The notes under the pieces are model-generated. The model was not told where the DNA came from and did not search any database. It saw only the letters and a program-made list of their open reading frames with translations. A program made the position numbers and the translations under genes. From Gangjinia marincola (GTDB taxonomy: Bacteria; Bacteroidota; Bacteroidia; Flavobacteriales; Flavobacteriaceae), in the NCBI RefSeq assembly GCF_039523415.1, contig NZ_BAAAFG010000015.1, positions 124,001-188,000 on the forward strand: a DNA stretch of 64,000 nt, read 5' to 3'. Below are positions 16,665 to 25,333 of the stretch, in pieces; position 1 is the first letter of the stretch, and each line of letters begins with the position of its first letter.

Positions 16665-17350
16665 TGTTTTTAGACCGACATAAAGCCCTTATCATTACAT
16701 TTTTGGTCTTTGGGATTTTACTGCTCACTATGGCAAATCTCCATTTGGCACGAAAAAACAGAAAGCCACTGGAAAAAATTACGGTGCTCAATATTCCGCT
16801 CCCGCCACCACCAGAGGAAGAACCCGAAGAACTTCAAAAGGAAAAACCGTATCAAAAACAGCTCAAAACACACCAAGCGTTTAATGAAGATCTAGCTGAA
16901 ACCGAAGAGGAATTTGAAAATAGGCTAGAAGAAATTCTTAATAAAAACGCACTGGATCAAGCGGCTGAAAAGAAAAACGATGGCCGCGAAGCCATCCCGG
17001 AAGAAAAGAAAGAAGAAAAAAAGGCATCGAGAGGTAATGATACTGAAAAAAAACTCAATACCAAACGAAGCAATTCCCGTGGTACTTCGATTACTTTTTC
17101 ACTGGTGGGTAGAAAAAAAGTGAAAATCCCTAATCCTATCTACACCTGCGATGCATCAGGTAAAGTGGTCATTAATATTGAAGTAAATCAATACGGTGAT
17201 GTGGTAGAAGCAGATTATAATCGAAGTGCATCTTCTACCAGAAATCAATGTTTAATTGATCAGGCCATTGAGTATGCGCTGCGCGCAACCTTTAGCACGG
17301 GCAAAAGAAATTCTCAGCAAGGCAGTATTTCTTACACGTTTAGATCTTGA
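16661..17350 (+). CDS. TonB-like energy transducer protein
   Basis: A 229-residue protein. It has an N-terminal membrane anchor (about 9-28), then a proline- and glutamate-rich linker (PLPPPPEEEPEE), a charged coiled region, and a C-terminal domain (about 145-229) with KIPNPIYTCDASGKVVINIEVNQYGDV, as in TonB C-terminal domains. It would span the periplasm to energise TonB-dependent receptors, but no exbB/exbD is nearby, so the role is inferred. Last gene of the ftsX operon. Its end overlaps the convergent thioredoxin-like gene by 19 bases. Confidence 0.82.
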   Translation: MMFLDRHKALIITFLVFGILLLTMANLHLARKNRKPLEKITVLNIPLPPPPEEEPEELQKEKPYQKQLKTHQAFNEDLAETEEEFENRLEEILNKNALDQAAEKKNDGREAIPEEKKEEKKASRGNDTEKKLNTKRSNSRGTSITFSLVGRKKVKIPNPIYTCDASGKVVINIEVNQYGDVVEADYNRSASSTRNQCLIDQAIEYALRATFSTGKRNSQQGSISYTFRS

Positions 17351-17943
17351 TGCAATTTTAGTAGATCGTTTACTATGGTTTGCCCTTTATCCTTATTATA
17401 CCATAATTGAAGTACCTCTTTGAAATCAGGGGTAAGCTCACCAAATTCTCTTTTTTGAGCAGAAACCATTTGTGTTGCCGTCGAAGGACGCGGACCGTAG
17501 GTATCTAGAACTTGCTCTTGATCATCAAGAATTATAAGTTTAGCAATAGAACGACTGCCGTTGGTGAGAAAGTGATCCATAAGTTCTGGATGTTTATCTC
17601 TCAACACGATTTTCAAATCGATAGCAGGTGAACTTTCGGCTATGGTGTGGAGTACCGGAAGCACATGCGCAGCATCGCCACACCAACCTTCAGAAATAAC
17701 CAGCCAGGTAAGTGGTTCCTGAATCGACGTGAAGAATTCTTCAGCTTCCGCTGAAAGCTTTAAGGTTTTATCCCAGCGATTCATCCTTCTATCATTTAAT
17801 GTACTGTAATGAAGTAAGGCTTCCGACTGTTCGTTCCCCGTAGATTTTTCTTTTGTAATGAGATGCTTTATCAATGCTCTGTATTCTATGTAAGACATCG
17901 CATTGCTTAGTGAATCTTTAATAATTTCGTTCTGATGTTTCAT
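17332..17943 (-). CDS. Thioredoxin-family protein
   Basis: A 203-residue cytoplasmic protein without signal peptide. The central TWLVISEGWCGDAAHVLPVL segment is a thioredoxin-fold active-site helix in which the usual CxxC is replaced by a single cysteine (WCGDA), as in the bacterial group annotated 'thioredoxin family protein'. Later LKIVLRDKHPELMDHFLTNG and RSIAKLIILD fit the same fold. The single Cys argues against classical disulfide exchange. Convergent overlap with the TonB-like gene. Confidence 0.85.
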   Translation of the reverse strand: MKHQNEIIKDSLSNAMSYIEYRALIKHLITKEKSTGNEQSEALLHYSTLNDRRMNRWDKTLKLSAEAEEFFTSIQEPLTWLVISEGWCGDAAHVLPVLHTIAESSPAIDLKIVLRDKHPELMDHFLTNGSRSIAKLIILDDQEQVLDTYGPRPSTATQMVSAQKREFGELTPDFKEVLQLWYNKDKGQTIVNDLLKLHQDLNV

Positions 17944-18005
17944 TTTTTAATCCTGAAAGAGTTAGGTCGAATTTATAGTTTTAACTTTACAAAAAGTCTA
18001 TACAG

Positions 18006-18581
18006 ATGACAAAAGAAACTTTAAATCGATGTGGCTGGTGCGAAGGAGACGAGTTATATGAGCGTTATCATGACAATGAATGGGGTGTGCCCGTGTATGA
18101 CGATGATATTTTGTTTGAATTCTTAATCTTAGAACCCTTTCAAGCAGGATTAAGTTGGATTACCATACTTAAGAAACGTGAAAATTTTAGAATTGCCTTT
18201 GATCAATTTGACTATAAGCGTATTGCTAACTATGATCAGGCTAAAATTGATGAGTTGCTTAAAGATACGGGCATCATTAGAAATAAACTTAAAATACATT
18301 CGGCGATCACAAATGCCAAGCTATTTATGGAAGTTCAACGTGAGTTTGGCAGTTTTAGTCATTACTTGTGGTCTTTTGTAGATCATACACCAATTGTAAA
18401 TCATTGGGAGAAGTATAAAGACGCTCCTGCTACTACCGTACTTAGTGATCAATTGAGTAGATCTTTAAAAAAGAAGGGCTTTAAGTTTGTAGGATCAACT
18501 GTGATGTATGCTTTTATGCAAGCAGTTGGCATGGTGAATGATCACGAAGTAAGTTGTTTTAGGCACAAGCCACTCCGTTAA
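18006..18581 (+). CDS. tag: DNA-3-methyladenine glycosylase I
   Basis: A 191-residue base-excision repair enzyme that removes 3-methyladenine from alkylated DNA. Signatures are RCGWCEGDELYERYHDNEWG at the N-terminus, FEFLILEPFQAGLSWITIL (about 38-56) and the C-terminal SCFRH; the Cys and His residues form the zinc site typical of Tag. Normal length. Single gene, facing convergent aat 7 bases on. Confidence 0.96.
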   Translation: MTKETLNRCGWCEGDELYERYHDNEWGVPVYDDDILFEFLILEPFQAGLSWITILKKRENFRIAFDQFDYKRIANYDQAKIDELLKDTGIIRNKLKIHSAITNAKLFMEVQREFGSFSHYLWSFVDHTPIVNHWEKYKDAPATTVLSDQLSRSLKKKGFKFVGSTVMYAFMQAVGMVNDHEVSCFRHKPLR

Positions 18582-18588
18582 ATATGAA

Positions 18589-19230
18589 TTAGGTAAGATA
18601 AGTTAAGAAATCGTTTCGGGGAATTTCCTTCGCTCCCAGTGACGCTAAATGATCGGTGTATAACTGGCAATCAATTAATGTTAGATTATCTTCTTGAACC
18701 AGCTTCCGCGTAAGCGAAATAAACGCATATTTTGAAGCATTGCTCACCGTAGAAAACATGCTCTCGCCGCAGAAAACGCCTTTGTTTTTAAGATATATAC
18801 CATACAAACCGCCAACAATATCGCCTTCTTTCCAAACCTCGACTGAATGGGCATAGCCTGCTTCGTGAAGAGCAATATAAGCCTCTCTCATGTCATCTGT
18901 AATCCAAGTATCATATTGTCCTATTCGTCTTACCGTGGCACAATTTGAAATAACTCCTCTAAAATCCTGATTATATGTTACCTCAAATGTAGTACGTCTT
19001 ATGAACCGGCTCATGCTTTTTGAGACCTTCAACTCTTGCGGAAAAAGCACCATTCTAGGATTTGGACTCCACCATAAAATAGGTTGACCATCACTGTACC
19101 AGGGAAAAATACCGTTTTGATACGCTAAAAGAAGTCGCTCTGTTGACAGATCACCGCCAACGGCTAAAAGCCCTTCTGGTGTGGCTTCGCCAGGGTTTGG
19201 AAATTGAATATGATCACTAAGAATGTGCAA
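18589..19230 (-). CDS. aat: Leucyl/phenylalanyl-tRNA--protein transferase
   Basis: A 213-residue Aat. It adds Leu or Phe from aminoacyl-tRNA to N-terminal Arg/Lys of proteins, creating N-degrons for ClpAP. Motifs are GLLAVGGDLSTERLLLAY, GIFPWYSDGQPILWWSPNPR and VGGLYGIYLKNKGVFCGESM. Full length. Upstream is a 242-base AT-rich spacer shared with the DUF3127 gene. Confidence 0.96.
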   Translation of the reverse strand: MHILSDHIQFPNPGEATPEGLLAVGGDLSTERLLLAYQNGIFPWYSDGQPILWWSPNPRMVLFPQELKVSKSMSRFIRRTTFEVTYNQDFRGVISNCATVRRIGQYDTWITDDMREAYIALHEAGYAHSVEVWKEGDIVGGLYGIYLKNKGVFCGESMFSTVSNASKYAFISLTRKLVQEDNLTLIDCQLYTDHLASLGAKEIPRNDFLTYLT

Positions 19231-19308
19231 AAAGGAGCCTGTTTTGAAGGGTAAAATTAAATATTGTCTAATTATTGCCTATTAATAAAATTTTAACGAT
19301 ATTTGATA

Positions 19309-19370
19309 TTAACCTTTTGAAAATAAATTTTGTTCATCATTGCTTTTTTGAGTTTTTTTTGAAAGGTTAA
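19309..19370. repeat. Inverted repeat with 9-bp arms in aat upstream spacer
   Basis: TTAACCTTT at 19309-19317 and AAAGGTTAA at 19362-19370 are exact reverse complements, 44 bases apart, upstream of aat (minus strand). This could be an operator or chance in AT-rich DNA. Confidence 0.35.
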
Positions 19371-19386
19371 CCTAAAACTGCAATAT

Positions 19387-19415
19387 GAAAGCCCGAAGAT
19401 ATTCTTCGGGCTTTC
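19387..19415. terminator. Strong hairpin terminator downstream of the DUF3127 gene
   Basis: A perfect 13-bp stem (19387-19399 with 19403-19415) and a TAT loop, with the AAAGCCCGAAG/CTTCGGGCTTT form typical of terminators in this genome (compare 47902-47929). It lies 58 bases beyond the DUF3127 stop on the minus strand. The longer T run (19419-19424) is on the plus-strand side, so it may also stop plus-strand transcripts. Confidence 0.75.
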
Positions 19416-19472
19416 GACTTTTTTGGACACTATTTTGTATCCTGATTTACTTACTATTTTCTACCTACCTTA

Positions 19473-19847
19473 TTAAAATGGGAGATCGTCGTGCTCATCT
19501 TCATCTAAATCTGTAGCCGGTTCAAACTGATCTGCCGGTGCAGCAGGTGGCATTCCGCCTGCATTCGCAGCTTGTAGATTTTCAATTCTCCATCCCTGAA
19601 TAGAATTAAAATATTTTGTTTCTCCCTGAGGATTTACCCATTCACGACCGCGCAGGTTAATCCCAATTTTTACTTTTTGACCCGGCTGAAAATTATTTAA
19701 CAGCTCTGTTTTATCTTGCACAAACTCTATGGAAATAAATTGAGGATATTGCTCTTCTGTCGTGATAACTACTTCACGCTTTCTAAATCCATTACTTCCA
19801 AAGGTTTGGGTTTCTCCAATTAGTTTTATTTTTCCTTCTACTTCCAT
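19473..19847 (-). CDS. DUF3127 protein with SSB-like C-terminal tail
   Basis: A 124-residue protein. The first ~90 residues (MEVEGKIKLIGETQTFGSNG, then FVQDKTELLNNF and LRGREWVNP) match DUF3127, an OB-fold-like Bacteroidota family. A flexible Pro/Ala linker leads to an acidic end reading DEDEHDDLPF. That is the shape of the SSB C-terminal tip that recruits DNA-repair partners, so a single-strand DNA-binding role is plausible. The gene for a secreted T9SS protein lies 8 bases upstream on the same strand. Confidence 0.85.
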   Translation of the reverse strand: MEVEGKIKLIGETQTFGSNGFRKREVVITTEEQYPQFISIEFVQDKTELLNNFQPGQKVKIGINLRGREWVNPQGETKYFNSIQGWRIENLQAANAGGMPPAAPADQFEPATDLDEDEHDDLPF

Positions 19848-19855
19848 AATACTAC

Positions 19856-20863
19856 TTATTGTTTAATCAATTTTTTGGTGATGATTTGGTTATTTTCAGT
19901 TTTTAAGATAATAAAATATGCTCCCTGCGCAAGTCCTGAAACGTCAATTTTTTCTTTATTCAAGGTGTTTAAAGTTTCAATTCGCTGACCCGATAACGAC
20001 AAAATGTCAATTTCCTTAATCTGCCCTTGGTTAGGTGTTCTTATGTTGAAATATTCTTTAGCAGGATTTGGATAAAGGGATAACGCAGTTGCGATAGGTA
20101 ATTGTTCATCAACGTTTAAATTATCTGGTGTAAAAGTGTATACGGTGCCATTAGGAACCGTTCCTGATATAAAATTTAACTCGATATCATTTGAAGTTAC
20201 CACTGTTGGATTTACAGGATCTCCAGTAAGCGCTATTCCTGTACCAATAGGTATTTCGGCGTCCAAGTTATACAATGGTATTAACTCGATATTTGGTCCG
20301 CCAAGTCCATCATACGATTGAGTAGGGTTTGTTACTGAGTTTGGCCCAAATCGAATTTGAAATGCTCCGTTAACTTCGTAAAACCAAACTTGAAGGTTTA
20401 CAAAGTCTGTAGAAATATTATCATCAACTAATTCTGAGAAAAAGCCTGCATTATTCCATTCAATTTTTAAAATTCTATTTCCGGCGGCTCCCTCAGTGAC
20501 ATAAGAAATAGTAGAAAGTGAATTATCACCCCCGTCATCTAACGTATCGTCATAGCCTCTATCTATGATATCAGCCCCATAAGCGATCAATAAGGGCTTA
20601 GTCCCTGTTCCCTGTTGATCTGTTGAGAGCCATCCTCCTAATCCAAATTCATTAATCGCAATTTCAGATAATGTAAACCCTTGATAAGAGAAATCAAATC
20701 CAATAGGAATAGTAAATCCCGGATCATCCCAAACATCACCATTATTTAGTGAGGTGCCTCCAGTTATGTCTGTATAACTTTCAGTGGTAACTGTTACGTC
20801 ATATTGTGCCCGCACTAAAAAAGCGGTAATTAATGCAACTGGTAAAAGTAATTTTTTCATCAT
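19856..20863 (-). CDS. Secreted protein with type IX secretion (type A) C-terminal sorting domain
   Basis: About 335 residues from ATG 20863 (MMKKLLLPVALITAFLVRAQ, signal peptide). The body is beta-rich with no domain I recognise. The last ~75 residues, from LSLYPNPAKEYFNIRT through SGLAQGAYFIILKTENNQ to KKLIKQ, are a T9SS type A sorting signal: exported by Sec, then across the outer membrane by the Por machinery and cleaved or anchored. An upstream extension of the frame overlaps the flavin reductase gene and is unlikely. Function unknown. Confidence 0.85.
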   Translation of the reverse strand: MMKKLLLPVALITAFLVRAQYDVTVTTESYTDITGGTSLNNGDVWDDPGFTIPIGFDFSYQGFTLSEIAINEFGLGGWLSTDQQGTGTKPLLIAYGADIIDRGYDDTLDDGGDNSLSTISYVTEGAAGNRILKIEWNNAGFFSELVDDNISTDFVNLQVWFYEVNGAFQIRFGPNSVTNPTQSYDGLGGPNIELIPLYNLDAEIPIGTGIALTGDPVNPTVVTSNDIELNFISGTVPNGTVYTFTPDNLNVDEQLPIATALSLYPNPAKEYFNIRTPNQGQIKEIDILSLSGQRIETLNTLNKEKIDVSGLAQGAYFIILKTENNQIITKKLIKQ

Positions 20864-20870
20864 AAGTAGA

Positions 20871-21734
20871 TTACGTATTGTATAAGAGTAATAGCAACGC
20901 TTCGGTATTTCGATCCTGACTAAGGAGTTCTTTTGCCTTTTGATGTTTCTGTTCAAGGGTAAAAGTAGAAAAATTCTTGTTCTTTTCCGCGAAAGCGGTA
21001 ACCTCTTCATTCGTCGGCAGGGATGCTATATTCCCTAATTTTCCTAAATCATTTCCGGTTAAAATAGTACTCTCTCGAATCTCTTTTGGTAATGAATCTA
21101 TCGCTATGCCTATACTGGATAAAGGTTTAGGAACTTCAAACATTCCTGCAGTTGCGCGGGTATACCAATTACCCCCCATTCTAGCTACCTGATCAATTTT
21201 ATGCTGATCAATTTTGCCCTCTCTGTCCACGACATTTTCATTCACATGTATTTTAACTACCTGGGCCATGATCAAATTTCCTGCTCCGCCTTCATTTCCT
21301 AATTTGATGATCTCTTTGACCTCACATTCAAATTGAACCGGTGATTCGCCCACGCGATAAGGTTTTACAAGATCAGATTTGACCATAGTCAAACCTGCCT
21401 TTTCAAATTCATTTACTCCTTTAGCATACTCTGTGCTGGAAAGTGACATTTGTTGAACAATGTTGTAATTGACTACATTGATCACTACTTCTTTTACTTG
21501 TTCTACATTTTCTAGTGTATGTTTAATACTATTATCTCGTACGCGTCTGGCAGGAGAGAAGATCAATATAGGCGGATTAGCACTAAATACATTAAAAAAA
21601 CTATACGGTGAGAGATTGGGATTTCCTTTATCATCAATAGTACTTGCAAAAGCAATTGGCCTGGGTCCAATGGCTCCTAAAAGCAACCCGTGCAACTTTG
21701 GTGTGCTAACCTTTTTAGGGTCAAACGTGAGCAT
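20871..21734 (-). CDS. Flavin reductase family protein
   Basis: A 287-residue FMN-binding split-barrel protein. Motifs: LLLGAIGPRPIAFASTID near the N-terminus and NLSPYSFFNVFSANPPILIF, the flavin-binding core. It probably reduces FMN with NAD(P)H or acts in a related flavin reaction. The start is set at ATG 21734 (MLTFDPKKV) because the further upstream TTG at 21752 lies inside the promoter box. The codons at 20985-20998 include a recurring 13-mer (see findings). Seven bases separate it from the secreted protein gene. Confidence 0.88.
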   Translation of the reverse strand: MLTFDPKKVSTPKLHGLLLGAIGPRPIAFASTIDDKGNPNLSPYSFFNVFSANPPILIFSPARRVRDNSIKHTLENVEQVKEVVINVVNYNIVQQMSLSSTEYAKGVNEFEKAGLTMVKSDLVKPYRVGESPVQFECEVKEIIKLGNEGGAGNLIMAQVVKIHVNENVVDREGKIDQHKIDQVARMGGNWYTRATAGMFEVPKPLSSIGIAIDSLPKEIRESTILTGNDLGKLGNIASLPTNEEVTAFAEKNKNFSTFTLEQKHQKAKELLSQDRNTEALLLLLYNT

Positions 21735-21749
21735 GAAATTAAATTTTGA

Positions 21750-21757
21750 CAAAGGTA
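21750..21757 (-). promoter_or_regulatory. Putative -7 box of flavin reductase promoter
   Basis: Minus strand TACCTTTG, a perfect TAnnTTTG, 15 bases before the ATG at 21734. A TTG at 21783-21781 lies 23 bases upstream and may be the -33 element. Confidence 0.6.
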
Positions 21758-21828
21758 CGTTTTCCCAAAGGCAATGAAAACAATAATTTAATCCTAAAAC
21801 GGTTATATTTAGCCAATAATACTACTTC

Positions 21829-22995
21829 ATGAGATTTCTTACCCATCTAAGTTTTTCACGCTGGTTTATTTTAATTTCTTCAATTGTCGTCATTTCTCTT
21901 ATACTCTGGAATACAACACTATTCTTTGATCGGTTAAAAGAGGATGAACGTACAAAAATGGAAATTTGGGCAGAAGCTATGACGTCTTTAGAGGATATTG
22001 ATGTAACCTCTAATCAAAGTAATACAAATATCAATCTGGAATTAAGTATTCTTACTAATAATACGACGATACCTGTTATTATTACAACTAAAGACGGGCA
22101 AATAGAGAGTAGCACAAATATCCCAGCACGCATTGAAGATGATCCTGAAAAACTACAGGAGTTGCTTGAAAAGATTAAAAGCCAAAATCAGCCTATTATT
22201 ATGGATGACCTTGGTGTAGAGAAGGCGCAATATTTATATTATGGTAATTCTCCTATTATTACAAAGCTCAAGTATTTTCCTATTTCTTTAATTGTGATTA
22301 TTCTGTTATTCGTAGGTGTTATTTATTTCTTTTATGCTACGTCTAAATCCAGCGAGCAAAACAAATTATGGGCAGGGATGGCTAAAGAAACAGCACATCA
22401 AATCGGCACTCCGCTTTCTTCTTTAGTAGGATGGACCGAAATTCTAAAACAAGAACATGTAAAACCTGAGTACATCATAGAAATTGAAAAAGATATTGAC
22501 AGGCTTAAAACCATTACGGATCGCTTTTCTAAAATAGGTTCTAAACCTACCCTTATTGAAGCTGATGTGGTGAGAGCAACACAGGATTCGTATGACTATC
22601 TAAAAGCCAGAAGTTCCAAGCTGATAGAATTTTCTTCTTCGCTGCCGCGGAATAGTATTTACGTTGAGTTAAATGAGCCTTTATTTGGTTGGACACTTGA
22701 GAATATCGTTAAAAATGGAATCGACGCCATGCGCGGAAAAGGTTCACTCCACATTGCCGTAGAAGAATATGATAAATGGGTAAGTATTCAGATTTCAGAC
22801 AGTGGTAAGGGAATCACTAAATCTAATTTTACTCGTGTGTTCAAACCGGGTTACACTACTAAAAAAAGGGGATGGGGATTAGGATTATCCCTCGCAAAAA
22901 GAATCATAGAAGAATATCACGATGGCAGACTTCGAATCGTAAAAAGCGAGTTGAATAAAGGAACAACATTCGAGATAAGACTCAAGAAAAGTTAG
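21829..22995 (+). CDS. Sensor histidine kinase
   Basis: A 388-residue membrane kinase. TM1 is at about 12-31, then a ~115-residue periplasmic sensor region, and TM2 about 148-166. The cytoplasmic part has an H-box AKETAHQIGTPLSSLVGWTE, an N-box NIVKNGIDAM and G-boxes ISDSGKGI and RGWGLGLSLAKRI. It should autophosphorylate on the His of AHQIG. No response regulator gene is adjacent, so it is an orphan and its signal is unknown. Its 3' end overlaps the HIT gene by 14 bases (convergent). Confidence 0.93.
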   Translation: MRFLTHLSFSRWFILISSIVVISLILWNTTLFFDRLKEDERTKMEIWAEAMTSLEDIDVTSNQSNTNINLELSILTNNTTIPVIITTKDGQIESSTNIPARIEDDPEKLQELLEKIKSQNQPIIMDDLGVEKAQYLYYGNSPIITKLKYFPISLIVIILLFVGVIYFFYATSKSSEQNKLWAGMAKETAHQIGTPLSSLVGWTEILKQEHVKPEYIIEIEKDIDRLKTITDRFSKIGSKPTLIEADVVRATQDSYDYLKARSSKLIEFSSSLPRNSIYVELNEPLFGWTLENIVKNGIDAMRGKGSLHIAVEEYDKWVSIQISDSGKGITKSNFTRVFKPGYTTKKRGWGLGLSLAKRIIEEYHDGRLRIVKSELNKGTTFEIRLKKS

Positions 22996-23374
22996 CCGAT
23001 ATCTCTTTAGCAAGCGAAGCTAACTCATCCGCACTCATAGATACTTTGTGTTGAAAGGTCATTTCTTTCATTTCATTTAGAGGAATTAAATGCACGTGAA
23101 CGTGGGGTACTTCCAATCCAATGACTGACATCCCAATTCGCTTACATGAAACCGTTTTTTTTAGTGCAAGTGCTACACGCTTTGAAAATTTCATTAACTC
23201 CTCATAAGTCTCGTCATCAAGATCAAAAAGTCGATTAACTTCTTTTTTTGGAATACATAGCGTATGACCTTTTGCATTTGGATTAATATCTAAAAAGGCT
23301 AAAAAGTGGTCGTTCTCTGCTACTTTATGCGCAGGAAGCTCTCCCGAAATTATCTTAGAAAATATGCTTGACAT
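22982..23374 (-). CDS. HIT family protein
   Basis: A 130-residue histidine-triad nucleotide hydrolase/transferase. It begins MSSIFSKIISGELPAHKVAE. ANP/ANAKGHTLCIPKKEV is in the middle and the catalytic triad is HVHVHLIPL (about 91-99). It likely hydrolyses AMP-lysine or adenylated by-products in the cytoplasm. Standard length. Confidence 0.94.
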   Translation of the reverse strand: MSSIFSKIISGELPAHKVAENDHFLAFLDINPNAKGHTLCIPKKEVNRLFDLDDETYEELMKFSKRVALALKKTVSCKRIGMSVIGLEVPHVHVHLIPLNEMKEMTFQHKVSMSADELASLAKEISANFS

Positions 23375-23410
23375 GTTGGAGGTGTTAGGTTGCTTTAAAA
23401 GTATTAAAAT

Positions 23411-24217
23411 TTACTTTAATGACCATTTCTTAAGATCAGATGATTTTTCCAACTCGTTTTCTATCGTATCTGGTAAAGTTGAAAAGAAATCGATGCCTGT
23501 TCGTCGTTCAATATGATCAATGGACGTTACAAAAGTATACAGACCTTCATTTGACGCCTGATGCGGAAACAAAAACGCAATCGCGGTATGTTCTCCATTT
23601 CTCACGTCATAAAGAATCTTATAAAATTCACGGGGCACGCTGACCCCCTCAGTTCCTATTTGTTCTAAGTCGTTCTCTAGAACGCCGCCGGTAATTACAT
23701 AAACACCATCGTAACTTTTTGCCCAGTACCTCACTTTTTGTTCTAATCTATTCCAAATCCCGGCATTAAAAGCATTGAGCTGAGGTGATATATTAGAGGT
23801 TAAGAATGTTTCTTCATAGGCTTCTCTTGAAAACTCCCGATCAGCTGCCGGGCATAAATGCCCGCGATCATATCCTGATTTCTTATAGTTACGCCAGTGA
23901 GCTGCTCCTGTTGGAACTGCAAGGTCAATTTCAAAGTAAGGTCGTTTAAAATCGTTATTGACTAGTTGCTCTTTGTTGAGTTCGTATGCCACCCATTCGG
24001 CTTGTTCGTGATCTTCGGCATAGGATAATGAGTAGTAATTATGATGAATAATACTTCCTGTTGTTGATGTAGGTAATAACTCTGTTTTTGTGTCAAATTT
24101 AGGTTTTTCGCCTTCGATCAGATTGGGTTCATTTTGTTTATGATCTACGTACTTTTCGACATACAATAAACCGATTGTAACCAGAACAAGAAGTAAAGGA
24201 TATAGAAACTTACGCAT
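23411..24217 (-). CDS. DNA/RNA non-specific endonuclease (NUC family), exported or membrane-anchored
   Basis: About 268 residues from ATG 24217 (a second ATG at 24232 overlaps the upstream stop). It has an N-terminal signal/anchor helix RKFLYPLLLVLVTIGLLYV, then a NUC1-type domain with the active-site motif GYDRGHLCPAADR (about 128) and the metal-ligand Asn in NISPQLNAFNAGIWNRLE. It cuts DNA and RNA without specificity in the periplasm or outside, probably for nutrient nucleotides. It is in line with the ABC permease gene (stop and start 1-14 bases apart). Confidence 0.93.
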   Translation of the reverse strand: MRKFLYPLLLVLVTIGLLYVEKYVDHKQNEPNLIEGEKPKFDTKTELLPTSTTGSIIHHNYYSLSYAEDHEQAEWVAYELNKEQLVNNDFKRPYFEIDLAVPTGAAHWRNYKKSGYDRGHLCPAADREFSREAYEETFLTSNISPQLNAFNAGIWNRLEQKVRYWAKSYDGVYVITGGVLENDLEQIGTEGVSVPREFYKILYDVRNGEHTAIAFLFPHQASNEGLYTFVTSIDHIERRTGIDFFSTLPDTIENELEKSSDLKKWSLK

Positions 24218-24218
24218 A

Positions 24219-25325
24219 CTAACTTTTGACATCTAACGCATCCCTGAGCGCGTTACCAATTAACATAAAAGCCATGACAAGTGACATAATAGCCAACCCC
24301 GGAATAATAGCAAGATAGGCTTTTCCTAAAATGATATAACTGTAATGATCCTTGATCATTGCTCCCCAGCTGGGCATTGGTGGTTGTGCTCCAATTCCTA
24401 AAAAACTTAACCCACTTTCGATCAGGATTGCTGCCGCAAAATTAGCTGCAGAGATCACAATGACAGGTGCCATAATATTAGGAAGTATGTGTTTGGAAAT
24501 GATGCGGTAATTACCGTAACCTAAAGCTCTTGCGGCCGTAACATACTGCAGTTCCTTAACTCCAAGTACCTGCCCTCGTACCACACGCGCTACTTCAACC
24601 CACATTGTCAACCCTACTGCAATAAAAACTTGCCAAAATCCTTTACCAAGCGCCAGTGTTATCGCTATTACCAATAAAAGTGTTGGAATAGACCACGTCA
24701 CATTGATGAGCCACATGATTGCGGCATCCAGTTTTCCTCCAAAGTATCCCGCCAAAGCTCCTAAGGTTATCCCGATCAGCAGTGAAATTAATACGGCTAC
24801 AAATCCTATGGAGAGAGAGATGCGCATACCAATAAGCATACGGCTAAGTAGATCTCTGCCGTATTTGTCTGTCCCGAGAATAAAGGTGCGTTCTTCAATA
24901 AAGTTTGACTCAATTTCCTGAGTAGAAAGTTTTTTCCCGAATTGAGCAAGGGGATAGTTCTTCTCTAAACCCTGACCATCTTCAGCGTAAAGCATAGCTA
25001 TTAATTCATCACCCGAGAATTTATACGAGGTAATAGGCTCTTCGGTGAATCTATTTTGTGTCCCTGTGAATAAATTTAACAAAGAGAATTCTGGTTCATT
25101 CCCCGTGGGAATATTGAGCATAGTCACTTTAAACCCAGGTTTTTTAGAATTAATCGCCAAGTGCATTTGGTTTGCATTTGGAGAATCATCTGGTACGAGT
25201 ATATAAGCAAAGAGAGCTAACAAAATACAAACAACGATATACCAAAAACTCAAAACGCCCCAAAAGTTCTGTTTGAATTTTTGAAGCGCTAATGATTTTA
25301 ATGAAGATGATTTGGATAATTTCAT
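24219..25325 (-). CDS. ABC transporter permease, peptide/nickel (OppC/DppC) type
   Basis: A 368-residue permease with an N-terminal helix, a long periplasmic stretch (about 55-150, with FILGTDKYGRDLLSRMLIG, the OppC signature) and five further helices. The EAA loop that contacts the ATPase is YVTAARALGYGNYRIISKHI. Normally it pairs with OppB, ATPases and a binding protein; none of these is in the window. It lies 8 bases after the tail-specific protease gene. Confidence 0.93.
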   Translation of the reverse strand: MKLSKSSSLKSLALQKFKQNFWGVLSFWYIVVCILLALFAYILVPDDSPNANQMHLAINSKKPGFKVTMLNIPTGNEPEFSLLNLFTGTQNRFTEEPITSYKFSGDELIAMLYAEDGQGLEKNYPLAQFGKKLSTQEIESNFIEERTFILGTDKYGRDLLSRMLIGMRISLSIGFVAVLISLLIGITLGALAGYFGGKLDAAIMWLINVTWSIPTLLLVIAITLALGKGFWQVFIAVGLTMWVEVARVVRGQVLGVKELQYVTAARALGYGNYRIISKHILPNIMAPVIVISAANFAAAILIESGLSFLGIGAQPPMPSWGAMIKDHYSYIILGKAYLAIIPGLAIMSLVMAFMLIGNALRDALDVKS

Positions 25326-25333
25326 CTTATATG

